Of a DNA stretch of 64,000 nt, positions 37,161-48,960 are shown piece by piece. The notes beneath the pieces are model-generated. The model ran no database searches and had not been told where the DNA came from. It saw only the letters and a list, made by a program, of their open reading frames with translations. Source of the stretch: Monarcha castaneiventris obscurior (Eukaryota > Chordata > Aves > Passeriformes > Monarchidae). A program made the translations under genes and the position numbers. Location of the stretch: assembly GCA_026261815.1 (NCBI GenBank), contig JAMPIT010000484.1, positions 13,304,501 to 13,368,500 of the forward strand, in the 5' to 3' direction. The first letter of the stretch is position 1; each line of letters starts with the position of its first letter.

Positions 37161-37654
37161 CACTTAAAGATTCTGGATTGTAACTTTTGGAATAGCGAAA
37201 GAGAGGTTTGGTTAATGAAATAATAAAATCTTTTGAATCCATATTCCTAGATGAAATCATAGTTTTACAAAGAGCCCGTTTTCCTAGTGAAGTTCACAAA
37301 TTAGATTTTGTTACTGGTAATGTTACCATTTTTGGCAAACTGGAGTTTTTATGAGCATTTTTGGCTGAGAAGCCCTGTAAATCTGAAATAGCTTTGCCCT
37401 CCATGCATGCAACCATGAAATGACACAAAATATTGACAAAAGTGAGCCCCTTTTCCATGAGAGCTCCCCGGCAGGTGGGTGGCACGGCAGCCCTGGCGGC
37501 AGGTCCCCGGCAGCCTGGATGAAACAGGATTCTGTACAGCTCCTGCACGTGCCCACAGCTCCCAGCTCCATGGGTTTTGTTGGGATTTGAAGGCATTTAA
37601 CACCTCACAGTCACGTCAGGCCTGGGGGCCCGAATCACCTGGCCTGTGGGGACC
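37161..37654. other. Non-coding, GC-rich towards its end
   Basis: AT-rich at first, then GC-rich at about 37445-37650. Three minus-strand frames overlap there, and none has a recognisable domain. The GC-rich part may be diverged CR1 body upstream of the CR1 end at 37655, but I could not align it by eye. Confidence 0.4.
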
Positions 37655-37715
37655 AGAAGGTTCACGGTTGAAATCAATGATCTTGGAACTCTTTTCCAAC
37701 CTAAATGATTTTGTG
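37655..37715 (+). mobile_element. Diverged CR1 3' end, plus strand
   Basis: The order AAGGTTCACGGTTGAAATCA, ATGATCTTGG, CTTTTCCAACC, AAATGATTTTGTG follows the consensus end of avian CR1, whose last part reads like GGTCTTTTCCAACCT-AATGATTCTATG. Several substitutions mark it as older than the copy at 62850. As usual for CR1 there is no A-tail. Confidence 0.7.
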
Positions 37716-38219
37716 GCTCCAGGCTCTTGCTTCCCATCCAACTCGGAGCAGTACTTCCACTACCTGACACAGCCACTTTCACCTCTTGAGCCTCTTTCTG
37801 ATTTATGAATTTAGACACACTTGTAGGCCTCAGAATGGAGGGGTGGATGGACATGATCCAGCTGGAGGGCTGGGGGTTCACACTCTGCTCCTTTTATTCT
37901 GTCACAACTCTGCTCTCTGTGATTTCACTGGTGTGTTTGAGCACACCACGCCACGCTATGACCAGGGGACTTTCCTCCCTCATATTGCAAATAACAAATG
38001 ATTGAATAGCTGGGATGTTTTTTGATTCATTTTACTCTCATGAAGAAACAAATGATCAGCTCTAGACCAGGAAATTCCCACATAGATTTTCAGAACCCAG
38101 GAAGCAGCAGATGAGGTGGGAGAAGGGGAAGGTGAAAGGCAGATGAAAATATATTTCATCTTCTTTTTCTGGGAAGATGCTACAAATGTGTACGTGCATT
38201 TCTACGTACCAAATTTGAA
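37716..38219. other. Non-coding stretch, no feature recognised
   Basis: Mixed composition. Frames of 60-110 codons overlap on both strands without domains. Nothing to report. Confidence 0.5.
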
Positions 38220-38650
38220 AGTGTTGTGTAACTCATGTTCAAAATAGTAATTGAAATGTATAGTGTTTATTAGGTTCCCATATGTTTGCAATCGAGGTAT
38301 GTCTCTATTGGATAGCAAGCAAAAAGCTATAATTTGCTGCTTAGCATCAGAGCTGTTGCACATTCATTTAAATCGCTTTATTTATCTTCTTCCCCATAAA
38401 GAACCTTCCATACTGTAAATTTATTGAATGGTTAATGGCCCAAAAGTATGGGGTTCATTACAAAATGAAGTATTTATTGCAGTGTTAATTAAATAAAAGC
38501 ATTGTAATCTTTCCAAATTGAACAATTATGCTCATTTGAACATTTTAAACAGAAAATCTTTTATATACTAATTGAGTTGCGTAATGAAAAGCACGTGTAA
38601 TGGAAATTTTAATCAAAACAAATACTGAAATAATTTGAACACTTTTTACA
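38220..38650. promoter_or_regulatory. Candidate enhancer-like element rich in TAAT cores
   Basis: A stretch of about 430 bp that is dense in homeodomain-type words: AGTAATTG near 38246, TTAATGG near 38432, TTAATTAAAT near 38486, CTAATTGAG near 38570, GTAATGAA near 38580 and TTAATC near 38610. It contains no simple repeats and no transposon signature, and it lies just before a CpG-rich spot. The sequence style is that of deeply conserved gene-desert enhancers, but conservation cannot be measured from one genome. Confidence 0.2.
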
Positions 38651-38854
38651 ATATAAAAGGTCTACCTCAGTTTTTATTAGAAATATTATAACAGCCAGAT
38701 TAGTTTCAGAACTCATGACCTTTGAGTGCGGTATATTATTTCTGAGCTGATAGGCCACCCTCACATACCAGTTGGCTAACCCCTTAAACATCAAAGTTAC
38801 TGCTTGGCTACCAGCCTCAAACCATGACAGACTGGCTGCGAGCCCAACACTTGA
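38651..38854. other. Non-coding link between the TAAT-rich stretch and the CpG-rich spot
   Basis: AT-rich at first, with GC rising towards 38850. A minus-strand frame (38609-39025) spans it but has no recognisable domain. Confidence 0.4.
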
Positions 38855-39010
38855 CAGGCTGGCGCAGGGCCTGCAGCCGGGGCTGACAGCCCTTTCTGGA
38901 GGGGCTGATGAATGATTCCTGGCAGCCCGCGGAGAGCAGCGCGCGCTGAGAGGCGCGAGGAGCCGCGCAGGTCTGGAGGGGTGGCACTCGCCCAGTGCCC
39001 GCATCGGCTC
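38855..39010. promoter_or_regulatory. Small CpG-rich spot
   Basis: About 150 bp with clustered CpG dinucleotides, densest at 38927-38971 (CCCGCGGAGAGCAGCGCGCG and GCGCGAGGAGCCGCGCAG). It is below the usual 200-bp length for a CpG island. It could be a weak promoter, an enhancer with CpG content or a GC-biased patch. No TATA box or exon is evident beside it. Confidence 0.35.
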
Positions 39011-39198
39011 CCTGTTCACACCCAATCCTTCATTTATTTACCCCATTCAGCCCGGCAAGCCCGGCATATCTGGGCCTGCAATTGCGTTTCAAACAGCTCA
39101 GCCACCTCGCAGCTACGTTTTATTCCACGTTCAAGGCTATTCTGCTTGGCTCTGTTTCCTGTTCTGAACTCGTGCTGGCTTTGTTTTATCATTTGCAG
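39011..39198. other. Compact non-coding sequence ending in a good splice acceptor
   Basis: Varied, repeat-free sequence. At its end the plus strand reads TTTGTTTTATCATTTGCAG, a strong-looking 3' splice site (polypyrimidine tract plus CAG). Confidence 0.4.
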
Positions 39199-39226
39199 AC
39201 AAAAGCTCAATAATGTGTACTCATTT
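39199..39226 (+). other. Candidate 28-nt micro-exon
   Basis: An interval of 28 bases lies between a strong acceptor (TTTGCAG ending at 39198) and a consensus donor (GTGAGT at 39227-39232). Both signals are close to ideal, which is unusual for so short a spacing. The length is not a multiple of three, so as a coding cassette it would shift the frame; a non-coding or poison exon is more likely. Chance pairing remains the null explanation. Confidence 0.15.
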
Positions 39227-42200
39227 GTGAGTATGAAGAAAATTCCTGAAAGATGAAATTGCATGCCACAGACTTGCAGCTGAAATTTTCCTGTTCACAG
39301 GAAGACGTGTAACCCAGTCTCTTTTACTGGGAGATTTCTTGTTTGTGGGCTGTCGTTTCCTCCATTCAATTCCCATTTAACAGTATTAAATCGAGGAAAA
39401 GGGAAAGGGATCATTTTGATCTTTTTCTTTGCCTGATGCAGTTGTACTCCATTATGTCCATTACCTGACAGGAAGATTTATTGAGAGATTTAAGGATAAA
39501 TCTTCAGAAAAAATTCCATGTAATTAAAAGGTATCAGCCTTAAGCTGACAGTATATTGATGAAAATGCTTTGGAAGAAAATTCCTACTCAGTTTTTCCTT
39601 AAAGCGAAGAATTATTTATTAGAATACATAATAGTAATCCCCTACAATGACTTTACATATAGGTTTATGTGATAAAATAGACCTAATTGAACACAAATGC
39701 AAAAAATACAGTGTTATTAAGCAAAGGGACTATATTTTAGATCTAAACCTCAACAAACACCATGGACACGAAATATAAGCATAGCAAGGGATTTAATGGA
39801 GATAAAAGAGTATCTAAAATATAAAATCTTCAGAAGTGGTGAAAGCCCCTGTGCTGGGGATGTTTTTTGTCTAGTGTACACTGACAGAGGTACCAGTCTC
39901 TCCAGGGTAAAGCAGGTTATTCCTTTACTCTTACTCGTCCCAGGAAAGCCTACACGCATTAACAATCTCTCCTGTTACACAGTCTGTCTTTGGAGCTGTT
40001 TGAGCGACAGGTTGAACGTTACCATGGATGGGCATTCACATGATACTGGTAAAGGTGAGTGATTGCCAACAGGTTATGACTCTGATATTTCTAGATCACT
40101 GCTAATGGGATGTGACAAACCCTAGTGAAGAGTCAGCTAGAGCAGCCTTTTATATTTCAAAAGCCATTTTCATCCCTTCTCCCAGAAAGTCTGAATGAAT
40201 TAGGAGAGGAACCTCTCACAGTGAAAACTTGTTCTTATTTTTCTTCTATTAGTTTGGAGTGGATGTCCTGCTGTGCAGAGCAGAGTCAGTGCAAGCAGGA
40301 GGGAATCTGGCTGTAGACTTCCTGAAGTTATCCCATCACAATCTAGAAAGCTAGAAGAGAAAAAACCCTACAAATGAGGAACAAATATGCAGAACAATAT
40401 ATGTGCAGATCACAAAGCCTACTTTTATGCATAGGAATGTTTAATGCCATGGCCAAGGATAGTGTTGAAAATACGACCGTGTTATTTATTATCTATAGCC
40501 TTTACCACCTAAACCACTGCAGAACAGATTCTTCTTTCCTGGGTAGTAGAGAGAGAGCATTTCCAGCCTGAAGAGATTTGACTGCTTAAAAATCCAGGTG
40601 ACCCAAACTAAAATGACTTCACTATACAGTTTAAGTTAATATCTTTACTTCCTAAGGCATCTAAGTTTCACTTAAGAAAATGGAAAGGAGAGGGGGGAGT
40701 TTTTTGCCTTTTCTTTTTTTTCTGTTATAAAGCAGGGAAACCATTTTCAGTCTTATTGTAACCATCTGTGGGATACACCAAGACAAATGAACTCAAGATA
40801 AAGGAGCAGCAGACAAAACATCACTGTGCACCCACCAAGAAGCACATTTGAGAGTTCAGCAGCTCATGGTTCAATCCAGGGCACTGGGAGTAGGGAATAC
40901 CCTGCAGCCCTTAGGCAGACCTGTGGGCAGCCTCCAGGGAGGGGAAAGAGGTGAAAGCGTGGCCATGGGGAATTAGAATTTTTGCTGCTGAGGGCCTGCA
41001 AGGCATGAATCTTCATGAGCATTGCTTCTGGAGAAGAAGCTCTTGCTTGTCTCCACAGGCTCTGACCCTCTTGTGGGACAGCACCCACCTGACATGGTGC
41101 AGGTGTCCCACTTCTCCAAGGCAGTTGCACTCAGGTGGAAAATACCATTCAGACCAATACACTACCAATGAGCTTTCTGTAGTGCTTTTCCAGCAGAACA
41201 GAAAAAAAAAAAGAGTAAATTTTTTGCCTGTAAATGAAAATATTAACTCTTATACTGCTAATAACTACTACAAGAAGGAGTGAGAGCTGCACTCCATGGC
41301 CTGTTCATGAACTGTGGCAGCAGCTCCCACAGATGAGACCTGCACAGGGTTTGCTGCCTGCTCCCCTTGCCCCTACCACACAGAGACCCACCAGCTCCCT
41401 CCTCTGCCTGACCACCAGGCCTGACAGAGGGTTTAGACTTCCTGGAGCATTCCCTCCTGTCCTTCCATGGTTTTTCACAAACATAGCAGTGTTTCATTGA
41501 GAATGAAGAGATAGCCCTGGTGTTCCTAGTCCCTGCTCTTTACTGGCTCTGGAGGAAGGCAATGGGATAAAGAGGGGAAGCAAGCATCTTATCTGCTAAA
41601 CTGTTCCTAAATCTGGTGGAGTGCTGGGAGTGGAGATTTTACTCATTGCTGTAAGCAGAGCTCCATTCAAGAACAGAGACAGAAATCTCTCCCCAAAAAC
41701 CAAAGTCCAACAAGATACAGGAAGGAGGAATAAGGGTCACAACTTGTATCTCAAACATATTAGCAGGTGTTGAAGGAAACTCAAATTCGCCTACTTCCAG
41801 GGGTTATTTCAGGATTATGAAAAAGTGACATAAAGAAGGGCTGTTTCTCCTGCAATTGCCTCAAATTAATCATTTTAATCTTATTCTTACATGATGTCTC
41901 ATGTTACTTGGTATTTGGAGGTAAATCTCCCAATTGTTTCCACTAGCCAGTGTGTTTCCAGAGTACAAATTCCTGGGACGTGGCTTCAAGACACCTCCTG
42001 GGCTGTTGCCATCACTGTGAGCCCCAGCCACAGGGTTGTCCTGGAGATAAATCCCTTTTCCCCCAGAAAAGCAGCCAGTGTTGCTCTGGGCCCCACAGGA
42101 TGGAACCCACCGTGCCTGCATTGTGAGTTTCTGCCCCAGATGGGGCACTGAATATGCCCAAGGGGTTGGGGCCTCAGTCCTGCTGAGCCTGCCCTCAGCA

Positions 42201-43149
42201 GCTGCAGGGGAAAGGGCTCCGAAGTGCCCAAGCCTTGGAGCAGTGGAAGGAGCAGAGCATTGAAGGCCATCCAAGCATCTTTCCTGACTTTTATAACACA
42301 AAGGTGTTATTTTTTGATATCTTTTAGGGGCCTGTCATAGAACTGTTGTACTCACCCACTCTCCCTAATAAGAAAATCCCTTTGCAAGTCTTTTTGTTTC
42401 AAAAACTACATTAAGCCCCAAAAATGCAAAGTGTCAGTTCTCTGCTGGTTCCACTACAATTTCTATGTGTTATCACTTACTGGAGTTTAATTAATTCAGC
42501 TCACTGGCGTCAGCTCAGTTCGTTCACTCAAGTAGCTGGATCAGATCACCCTTGTGGGTCCTGTCCAAATCAGAATATTTTGTGAATCTGTAATTTCCAG
42601 TCTCAATTAAGTTTAAGATCTTTGCTGCTGAGCTATGTACAGATTGAAAGACCAGGTCATATCTTAGAGACCCTCTTTTTTAAAGTACATGAAGTGAAGT
42701 GAGTTAAAGAGAAAGGAGACTGATGGTCTTAGCAGAAGTGCAGGGACCTGAGTAGTGGTTTGGCATATGGGTGGCAGAATAAATATCTTGCTTTGTTAAA
42801 GTTTATTAATATGATTTTTTTTTCATCAGTCAGTTTGGTATCACTCATTAAAGACATTTAGCTGTTAATTCTCTTTGATTTAGTGAGAGACAGGCACTCA
42901 GGTATTCCTGATAATCCCACAAGTCATACATGTGTGTATTTAGGTCACCAGATATGTCTAAAAAAACATATTAACATTAAATGGAGAAAATATCTTAATC
43001 ACAGAGAAATTAGAGGTCAAAAAAGGCTAGAAGATAGTAAGATTTTTTTTTTGTTATTACAATAATGTGAATCAGCTTTAAATACCTAAAATGGACCAGA
43101 GGGACAGGGGTCCTGGTAGTGGACTGTTAATCACTGGTGTGGTCAAAAT
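39227..43149. other. Non-coding stretch with two GC-rich patches
   Basis: AT-rich on the whole. GC-rich patches lie at about 40870-41130, 41290-41470 and 41930-42265. Frames of 86-143 codons are open there on both strands without domains. Otherwise no repeat, exon or RNA gene is recognised. Confidence 0.5.
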
Positions 43150-43229
43150 GGGCCAAATTCTACAGCCATTACTCAGGCAAAACCCCTATGAAAAATCAGC
43201 GTAAGGTTTGCCAGGGTAAAGATTTGGAC
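43150..43229. mobile_element. Palindromic MITE-like repeat, diverged
   Basis: The left part reads GGGCCAAATTCTACAGCC, then TTACTCAGGCAAAAC (43169-43183). The right part mirrors it with GGTTTGCCAGGGTAA (43205-43219) and GATTTGG (43221-43227). The arms are imperfect reverse complements. The wording matches a palindromic repeat that I remember as common in turtles, crocodiles and birds (GGGCCAAATTCTG outer ends). A non-autonomous DNA transposon is the likely class. The family name is not assigned, and no target-site duplication is obvious. Confidence 0.6.
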
Positions 43230-44199
43230 TTACAGTGGGTGATTGCTTAGTCTTTTATCATTTGTTACATCAGCAAACTCCTCTCAGCATGCAGTGTGCG
43301 CACAGGATATAATTTAGACCACCTACAGAACAGCTTGTCTGATTCCTAACTGCAAGCCATTAAAAACTAGAATGTAAATATGATATTTGAGCCAGTAGTG
43401 CCATCAACATAGCATGGATTTCTGCTCTGAAATCAGAGGCATCTCATGCCTGACTGGATTTCACAACCACTGTTTGTTTATGAATTGTCTTCTTGAGGCT
43501 CTGAAGATGAAAAGACCCTGAGCTGGTAACACACTGCTGGTTTAAGGACTGTAAATAGATTAGAATATAGCCTGGCTTTGGTTTAATTGCAAAAGCACAG
43601 AGAGATAGAAATTTTTCTCACCTGGATGCTGCTTTACATTTGGAGCAAGTTCCCTGACTTCAGCCCCTCGGTTGTGCAGAAGCTGGGCCTGCAGTGCCCT
43701 ACATGAAAGGTTACTTTTAATTAGTGCTAGAACAGGCCTTCAGGAGCTAAATAAACTTGGAGCTCCTATTCTCTCAGGAGCCATAGCGTGCATGCCAGGC
43801 CTTCAGAGCTAATCTGAGTGACAGAAGCATAACAAAAACCACTTCAGGAGCTGGGGAGAACTGAATGGCCAGAGATCCGAAGCGCGCTGTGTTGTGAGGG
43901 CACAGGGAAGGTGACACAGCCAGGAATGGGAGCCTGGGTGGAAATTAGTGCCCCATGTGAACAGCACCCACTGCCAGCACTGCCCTGGCTGCTCCCATCC
44001 TCCAGTGGATGTTGTGCACGCTGTTCTTATGGTTCTCTTGGTAATTTTAAGCTCAAGAGTCATAGCCATTTATAGTGTATGGAATTTCAGTGGTGTTTAT
44101 ATTTCCATGTGAAAACCGCGGATATGATGACTTAGTCATTTATGTAACATTAGGGGATAGATGAAGATGGGAATCCTGGCCTCTTTCCATCCTAAAACA
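43230..44199. other. Non-coding stretch, no gene
   Basis: Mixed composition. A minus-strand frame at 43809-44069 has no known domain. At 44127-44139, ATGACTTAGTCAT is a near-palindromic AP-1/MAF-like site. The surrounding 43700-43840 is compact and repeat-free. Confidence 0.45.
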
Positions 44200-44480
44200 T
44201 GTCTTATGTTTGTAACATTATACTGCCTTTCTTGGGATGTATTTTTGCTGCATTGATGAATTTGTGATTAATGGACTTTTATCATGAGAATTCTGTACAC
44301 AACTAAAAATTACATGCAATTACGTGTGCAGAAACAAAGCAAAAAATATTTGAGTTGGAGTGCACAGCTTTAATTTGGCCACATTGCTGGTTATACTCAA
44401 CCCAATCGGGTAGTTTTTCTTACAAAAACAAAGTAATTAAATAACAGTAATGATACTTTTGCATGCAGACTGAGTGACAT
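44200..44480. promoter_or_regulatory. Candidate enhancer-like element rich in TAAT cores
   Basis: Dense homeodomain-type words: GTGATTAATGG near 44266, CAATTACGTG near 44318, CTTTAATTTGG near 44369, GTAATTAAATAA near 44432 and GTAATGAT near 44447. A GCATGCAGAC word lies near 44461. Repeat-free and AT-rich without simple sequence. Regulatory function is inferred from style only. Confidence 0.18.
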
Positions 44481-45616
44481 AATGTGACTTCTTAATGAGA
44501 ACAACAAAGAACAGTGGAATTAAATGTATCCCTGGTGTAACACAGTTGCTAAAAATCAACATTACCACTGGGACTAATTTGGTCTAAAATGGATTGTTTC
44601 CCAAGGCTGCTGCTATGTGAAAACTTCTTATCTTTGACTAGAAGGGAGCAGTGACCTCACTTTACATTTGCTTTCTTTTCCGCTTGCCTATTTCCACTGG
44701 TTTCAGTGTGGTGGTACAGGTGAAAATGGGGACAGAATTTGATCCAACCATGTAGATAGGTACCAAAAATGTAATGTCCTGCTGGGCAAAGAGCATCCGT
44801 TGAATCTGCCACTTTTCAAAGGGTTTGCAAACAACATGGCTATAATGTATTAGTCTAACTTAAGTATATCCAGAGGCTCTGCTAAACCAGTGAACCATAG
44901 CCAGGAAACTCCATGTTATCTGATGAATAATGAATTTCTAGAAGCTTCAGTTGTACCTCACTGGATGAAATGACTAGACATAGTTTTTAAAATAACCTTA
45001 CTTTCAGATGTCAGAGACAGATCCAGATGAGTCAGTGTTACCCTGATTATGGTCAGGAATCAAACTGTAGTTACAGGGTAGCAGAAGAATCAGAAACGCC
45101 CCTGTGTTTGGAGCCTCTCCTGAAGCATGTTGTTGAACTAATAGTGAAATACTCACTGAGCAGGTTGTTATTTGTGATTATCAGTCATAAGCTTATTAAA
45201 TTCAACCTGTTTTGCTTGCAGAAGTGTTGCTGTAATTAAGGCTTAATCCAAAAGTCACTGTCTCTGTATAAATAATTTAATTCAGTTCTGGACAGAAAAA
45301 CAATTCTGGTGGTTCAGCATGCAAATGCTCCATGTTGATAAATCTTTATGCATGTGTGATACAGGAAAAATAAATTCAGAGAGGAAATCTAATTCAGCTT
45401 TAAATTTCTAAGATGTAATTGTAGGCAAGAGTGAATAAAAAACAAATATTAAATTTTGAAGCATAGGTTGATGGCTTCCACTTAATAATTTTAAAGCTAA
45501 ATTTATGCATGGGAGGATTAATATAGAACAATAACACTGCACCCTCCTGAAGGCCGGAGGTTGAGAAAGAATAATACATCAATGTTATACCGAGATATAA
45601 TACTCTATACTCTATA
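44481..45616. other. Non-coding stretch, no feature recognised
   Basis: AT-rich DNA. No gene or recognisable repeat. Confidence 0.5.
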
Positions 45617-45631
45617 TTTTTTTTTTTTTTT
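45617..45631. repeat. T15 homopolymer
   Basis: A pure run of 15 T. No polyadenylation signal or parent sequence is visible on the minus strand, so it is taken as a simple homopolymer. Confidence 0.9.
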
Positions 45632-48500
45632 GTGCAGAATAACATGTTTTTCTTGGATAGAAGAATTTTGTGTCAGCTCTTAGCCATTTCTTCCAAGTTT
45701 CTTCTGGCATCCAGACTTGGGAAGCTAACATTTATCTGGTTGTCCTATTAGCACCTTACAGCCCAGTCTGAAATGTTCTTTAGTCCCTCTACTAAATAAA
45801 TTTAGCAGAGTCTAGGAATCATAGTTTTCTCTTTACAGATGCCCTTTAACCTCTGTGACTGTTCCTAGCTGTATATTTATTTACATAAAACAGTACTTCT
45901 GTGAAACACTAGACTGCCTACCTCTACAATCATTTCCTGCAGAGGGGGGACAAAACCCCCCAGTCTTGTCAATATGCTTCAGTTTTCATTTGCCTTAATG
46001 TAATCATCCTCTGTGATTGAAAAGGTGGGAATATGTTGATCTTCATTACATCACTGTTTTAAAGGAATGAAAATGAATACACAGCCAGCTTTGGGTGCAT
46101 GGATTGGAATCAAGTTAATTTTATTCTAAAAGGAATTTAGTGAGCACTGAACAGCTTGATTTACAATTTATCTTAGCTATGGATCCTAGTAATAGTTGGG
46201 ATGGTGTTTTAGAGAGGCTTGAACGACAGCTGGCTTGACTGATTATTGAGATATGTTAGTTTTCTTCAGAGTAAAATTTAGTTTGAAAGTGTCTTATATA
46301 GGGCCTGTACACAGCAGGACTTTGTTTTGGGTTTCCATGGCCCAGCTTTGGTAGCCAGACCCAATACAGGCTTTTAATGGTGCCACCACCCCCACCTCCA
46401 CTACAATCCAGATAAGAAATTTGTCAGAATCCAGCATCCCTTCCTAGCAGGCCAGGCACCATGTGGTCCTGTTCCAAGACTACTTAGGGATTAGAAAAGT
46501 GTCTGAAATAAGAATCAGCTTTAAAACCAAATTTTCACAAACAGCTTAGTGATCTTGTGGCTTTCACTGCAGCTCACTTGGTGTGAGCCTCCCCTGCCCT
46601 GGGGTCAGGTGTTGCACTGGTGCTCCCCTGTTCTGGGGCTTTCTGCAGGACCCTTGGAGTCCACCACATCTGAGGGGCTCTAGGGAAGGGCAGCAACCCC
46701 CCAGTTCTCCTCTGAGGTGGGAGGGGGTGTCCTTGGGGGAGGCACAATTCCCCTGGCTGGGAAAGGGAAGCAGCTGCAGTGTTTCAGTGCCTGCTTGCCC
46801 CGTGCTGGGGCACTGGGAATCCACCCCACAAACATCTGTTCCCATGCCCCGTGCAGCATCCCAGCACCATTCAGTGCCATGCTGGTGGCTGGGACAGTGT
46901 TTGCAATTCCAGAATGCCTCTCTCTTCACTTTAAGGAAATACAATCCCATAGGTAATTATTTCACTGCTGAAGGATGGCTTTCCAGGCATGGTACCTTCC
47001 CTTTTACAAAACCTATGTCTGTTTTATCTAAACCACCAGAAATCATAATAACTACCCTCCTCCCCCTCCTTTTTTTACACATAAATTTGCTATCATTCCT
47101 TCTCATACTTGAATGTTCTCCCACCTGTCCTCAATTTAATCCATGAATGTAAGCACATAAATCTTTGTGACATTTTGGCAGACAGTACCTATTTTCAGAT
47201 GACTCCTTTAGGAAACTCTGAATCCAGGTGTTTGTTTTTTGTATAAAGTGTTGCAAAAGGGGAATTTTAATGTTCCCATACAACCAAAAAACTGGTTACA
47301 TTTGAAATTCTGTAAAAGGGTGGGTTAGCATGCATGTAAACTTTGTGTGTCTTTTCCACACCCTGAGTTATATTCTGAGAGCTAAATGATAATTACTGCG
47401 CCATCTGTAAAGAGAAGGAATATGGAATTTTGCTGCTGCAAGCATATGATTACACAAACTTTGTTATGTGTAAAGAACATGCACTGGATATTTAAAAGTC
47501 CTATATCACATTTGACACTTAGGGACGAAGAGTGGAATGCTGCTTGCAAAATATACTTTTGGGATGAGGTGAAAAAAGGAAAAAAAAATGAAAAGGAGCT
47601 GAAACAGTTGGCTGTTTTTCTTTGGCCAGATGGCTTCTAAACAAAGATCAGAATCTATTTTAAAGTCTGATCATAAGGTCTAGACTGAATAGTTTTGACG
47701 TAAGGACTGCAAGGTCTGAAGTTTGAAATCCTTTTACCTTTAGTTACTATGGGGCCTATAGGAACCCCACCTTTTTTTGAGGTTGTATGATGAATTAAAA
47801 GAGAGGTGTTCACTCTTCTCTTTCTACCAGATACTGTACAGATTTCCTATTTATTAAGTGTGGTTCTCCTGCCCTAGGGAAGAAAAAATTCTTTCTCTTT
47901 TAAGATTGTTCAAATTTTTCACCAGATTGAAAATGCCCCCCCAAATAATTGATTTAAAAAAAATCCTTTTTACCTAACCCTATGTGTCAGAATCTCTTAA
48001 AAACACAATACATAATAATACTTTTTTTTTAAGGTGATGATAAATCCACAAAATAAGTCTTTTACTGTTCTCCCAAAGGTGAGATGAGCAGCTGGTGGTG
48101 CTCGGTTATTAACGGGACAAAAAACTGACTTGCAAAAACTTGGAAAAGCAGGGGGATGGGGGAAGAAAACACCACCAAAAAATGTCAAAAAGAAAACAAG
48201 AAGAAACTCTGTCTGGGAATCAGGTGACTTTTTTTCCTCTGATATAAAATTTGAGCACAGCCCTCCCCCTTCTCTAAAAAAGCGACGGGGAAGCAGATCC
48301 CCATCTCTCACACACCTTTTTCTCTGGAGGCAGGAAGGAGGGAAGGACCACACAGGACAGTGGTTACTCTATCTCTCTTAGCTCACTCTCCTGGCAGCCA
48401 GGCCGATGGGGTGGAGATAAGGGCAGTACAAGGACTTAGGCAGAGGATAAGAGCATTCATTGTTCCAACGCTGATATTCCCCACTATACACAGACCATTT
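45632..48500. other. Non-coding stretch with one GC-rich patch
   Basis: AT-rich, apart from a GC-rich patch at 46560-46930 where a 187-codon plus frame and a 128-codon minus frame overlap; neither has a recognisable domain. The final part (48040-48500) leads up to the CpG island and contains purine-rich and C-rich tracts but no clear TATA box. Confidence 0.5.
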
Positions 48501-48510
48501 CCCCCCCCCC
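48501..48510. repeat. C10 homopolymer
   Basis: A pure run of ten C about 140 bp before the CpG island. Runs like this are hard to sequence, and its length may be approximate. Confidence 0.85.
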
Positions 48511-48639
48511 GCTTCAAATCCCGTAATCACTTATATTTTGCAGAACAACAAAAAAACCTTTCTCTTTCGCTTCTAATGGACTAATCCCGCAGAAAGGCTT
48601 TGCTCTGAATTCATCCTTTTCTATAGGGCCGCAATCTCT

Positions 48640-48960
48640 TTTGCAGTGAAAAGGTTAATTCAGAGGTCTTTTGGCCGGGCCGGGCGGCCGGGAGCGCTCC
48701 CGAGGCGGCGGCACAATTGGCGCAGGAGGGGAGAGGCAGCTGCGGCCCCCGCGCCTCGCACGGCTCCCGGTGCCCTTCCCAGGGCTGGAGCTGCTGCGGC
48801 TCCGGGAGCCAAGATAAGGCCCCGCTGTAAGGAAGATTGATGCACGGATTGTGCTGGGAAAGAGCGCAGCCTTCAGCTGCCGCCAGCAGCGGCACCGACC
48901 TTGCAGGGTTTGGTGCTGCGAAGGGGAGGGAGGTGCTGCAGTCGGGGGTCTCAGGTGGGG
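48640..48960. promoter_or_regulatory. CpG island, candidate promoter
   Basis: The most GC- and CpG-rich segment in the window. CpGs are densest at 48674-48790 (for example GGCCGGGCCGGGCGGCCGGG and CGAGGCGGCGGCAC), and CpG content continues more thinly to about 48945. The length exceeds 300 bp. In vertebrates such islands usually mark promoters, including alternative first exons and promoters of long non-coding RNAs. A possible plus-strand splice donor (TCAG followed by GTGGGG) lies near 48949-48958. Open frames here (64 codons plus, 114 and 94 minus) are Ala/Pro/Arg/Gly-rich and are most likely composition artefacts. The direction of any transcript is unknown. A 412-bp TTTC array begins about 380 bp downstream. 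Confidence 0.5.

Noticed and set aside
46583..47146. 187-codon plus-strand frame
   Set aside because: Same reasoning: GC-rich patch, opposing frame also open, no recognisable domain, no splice support.
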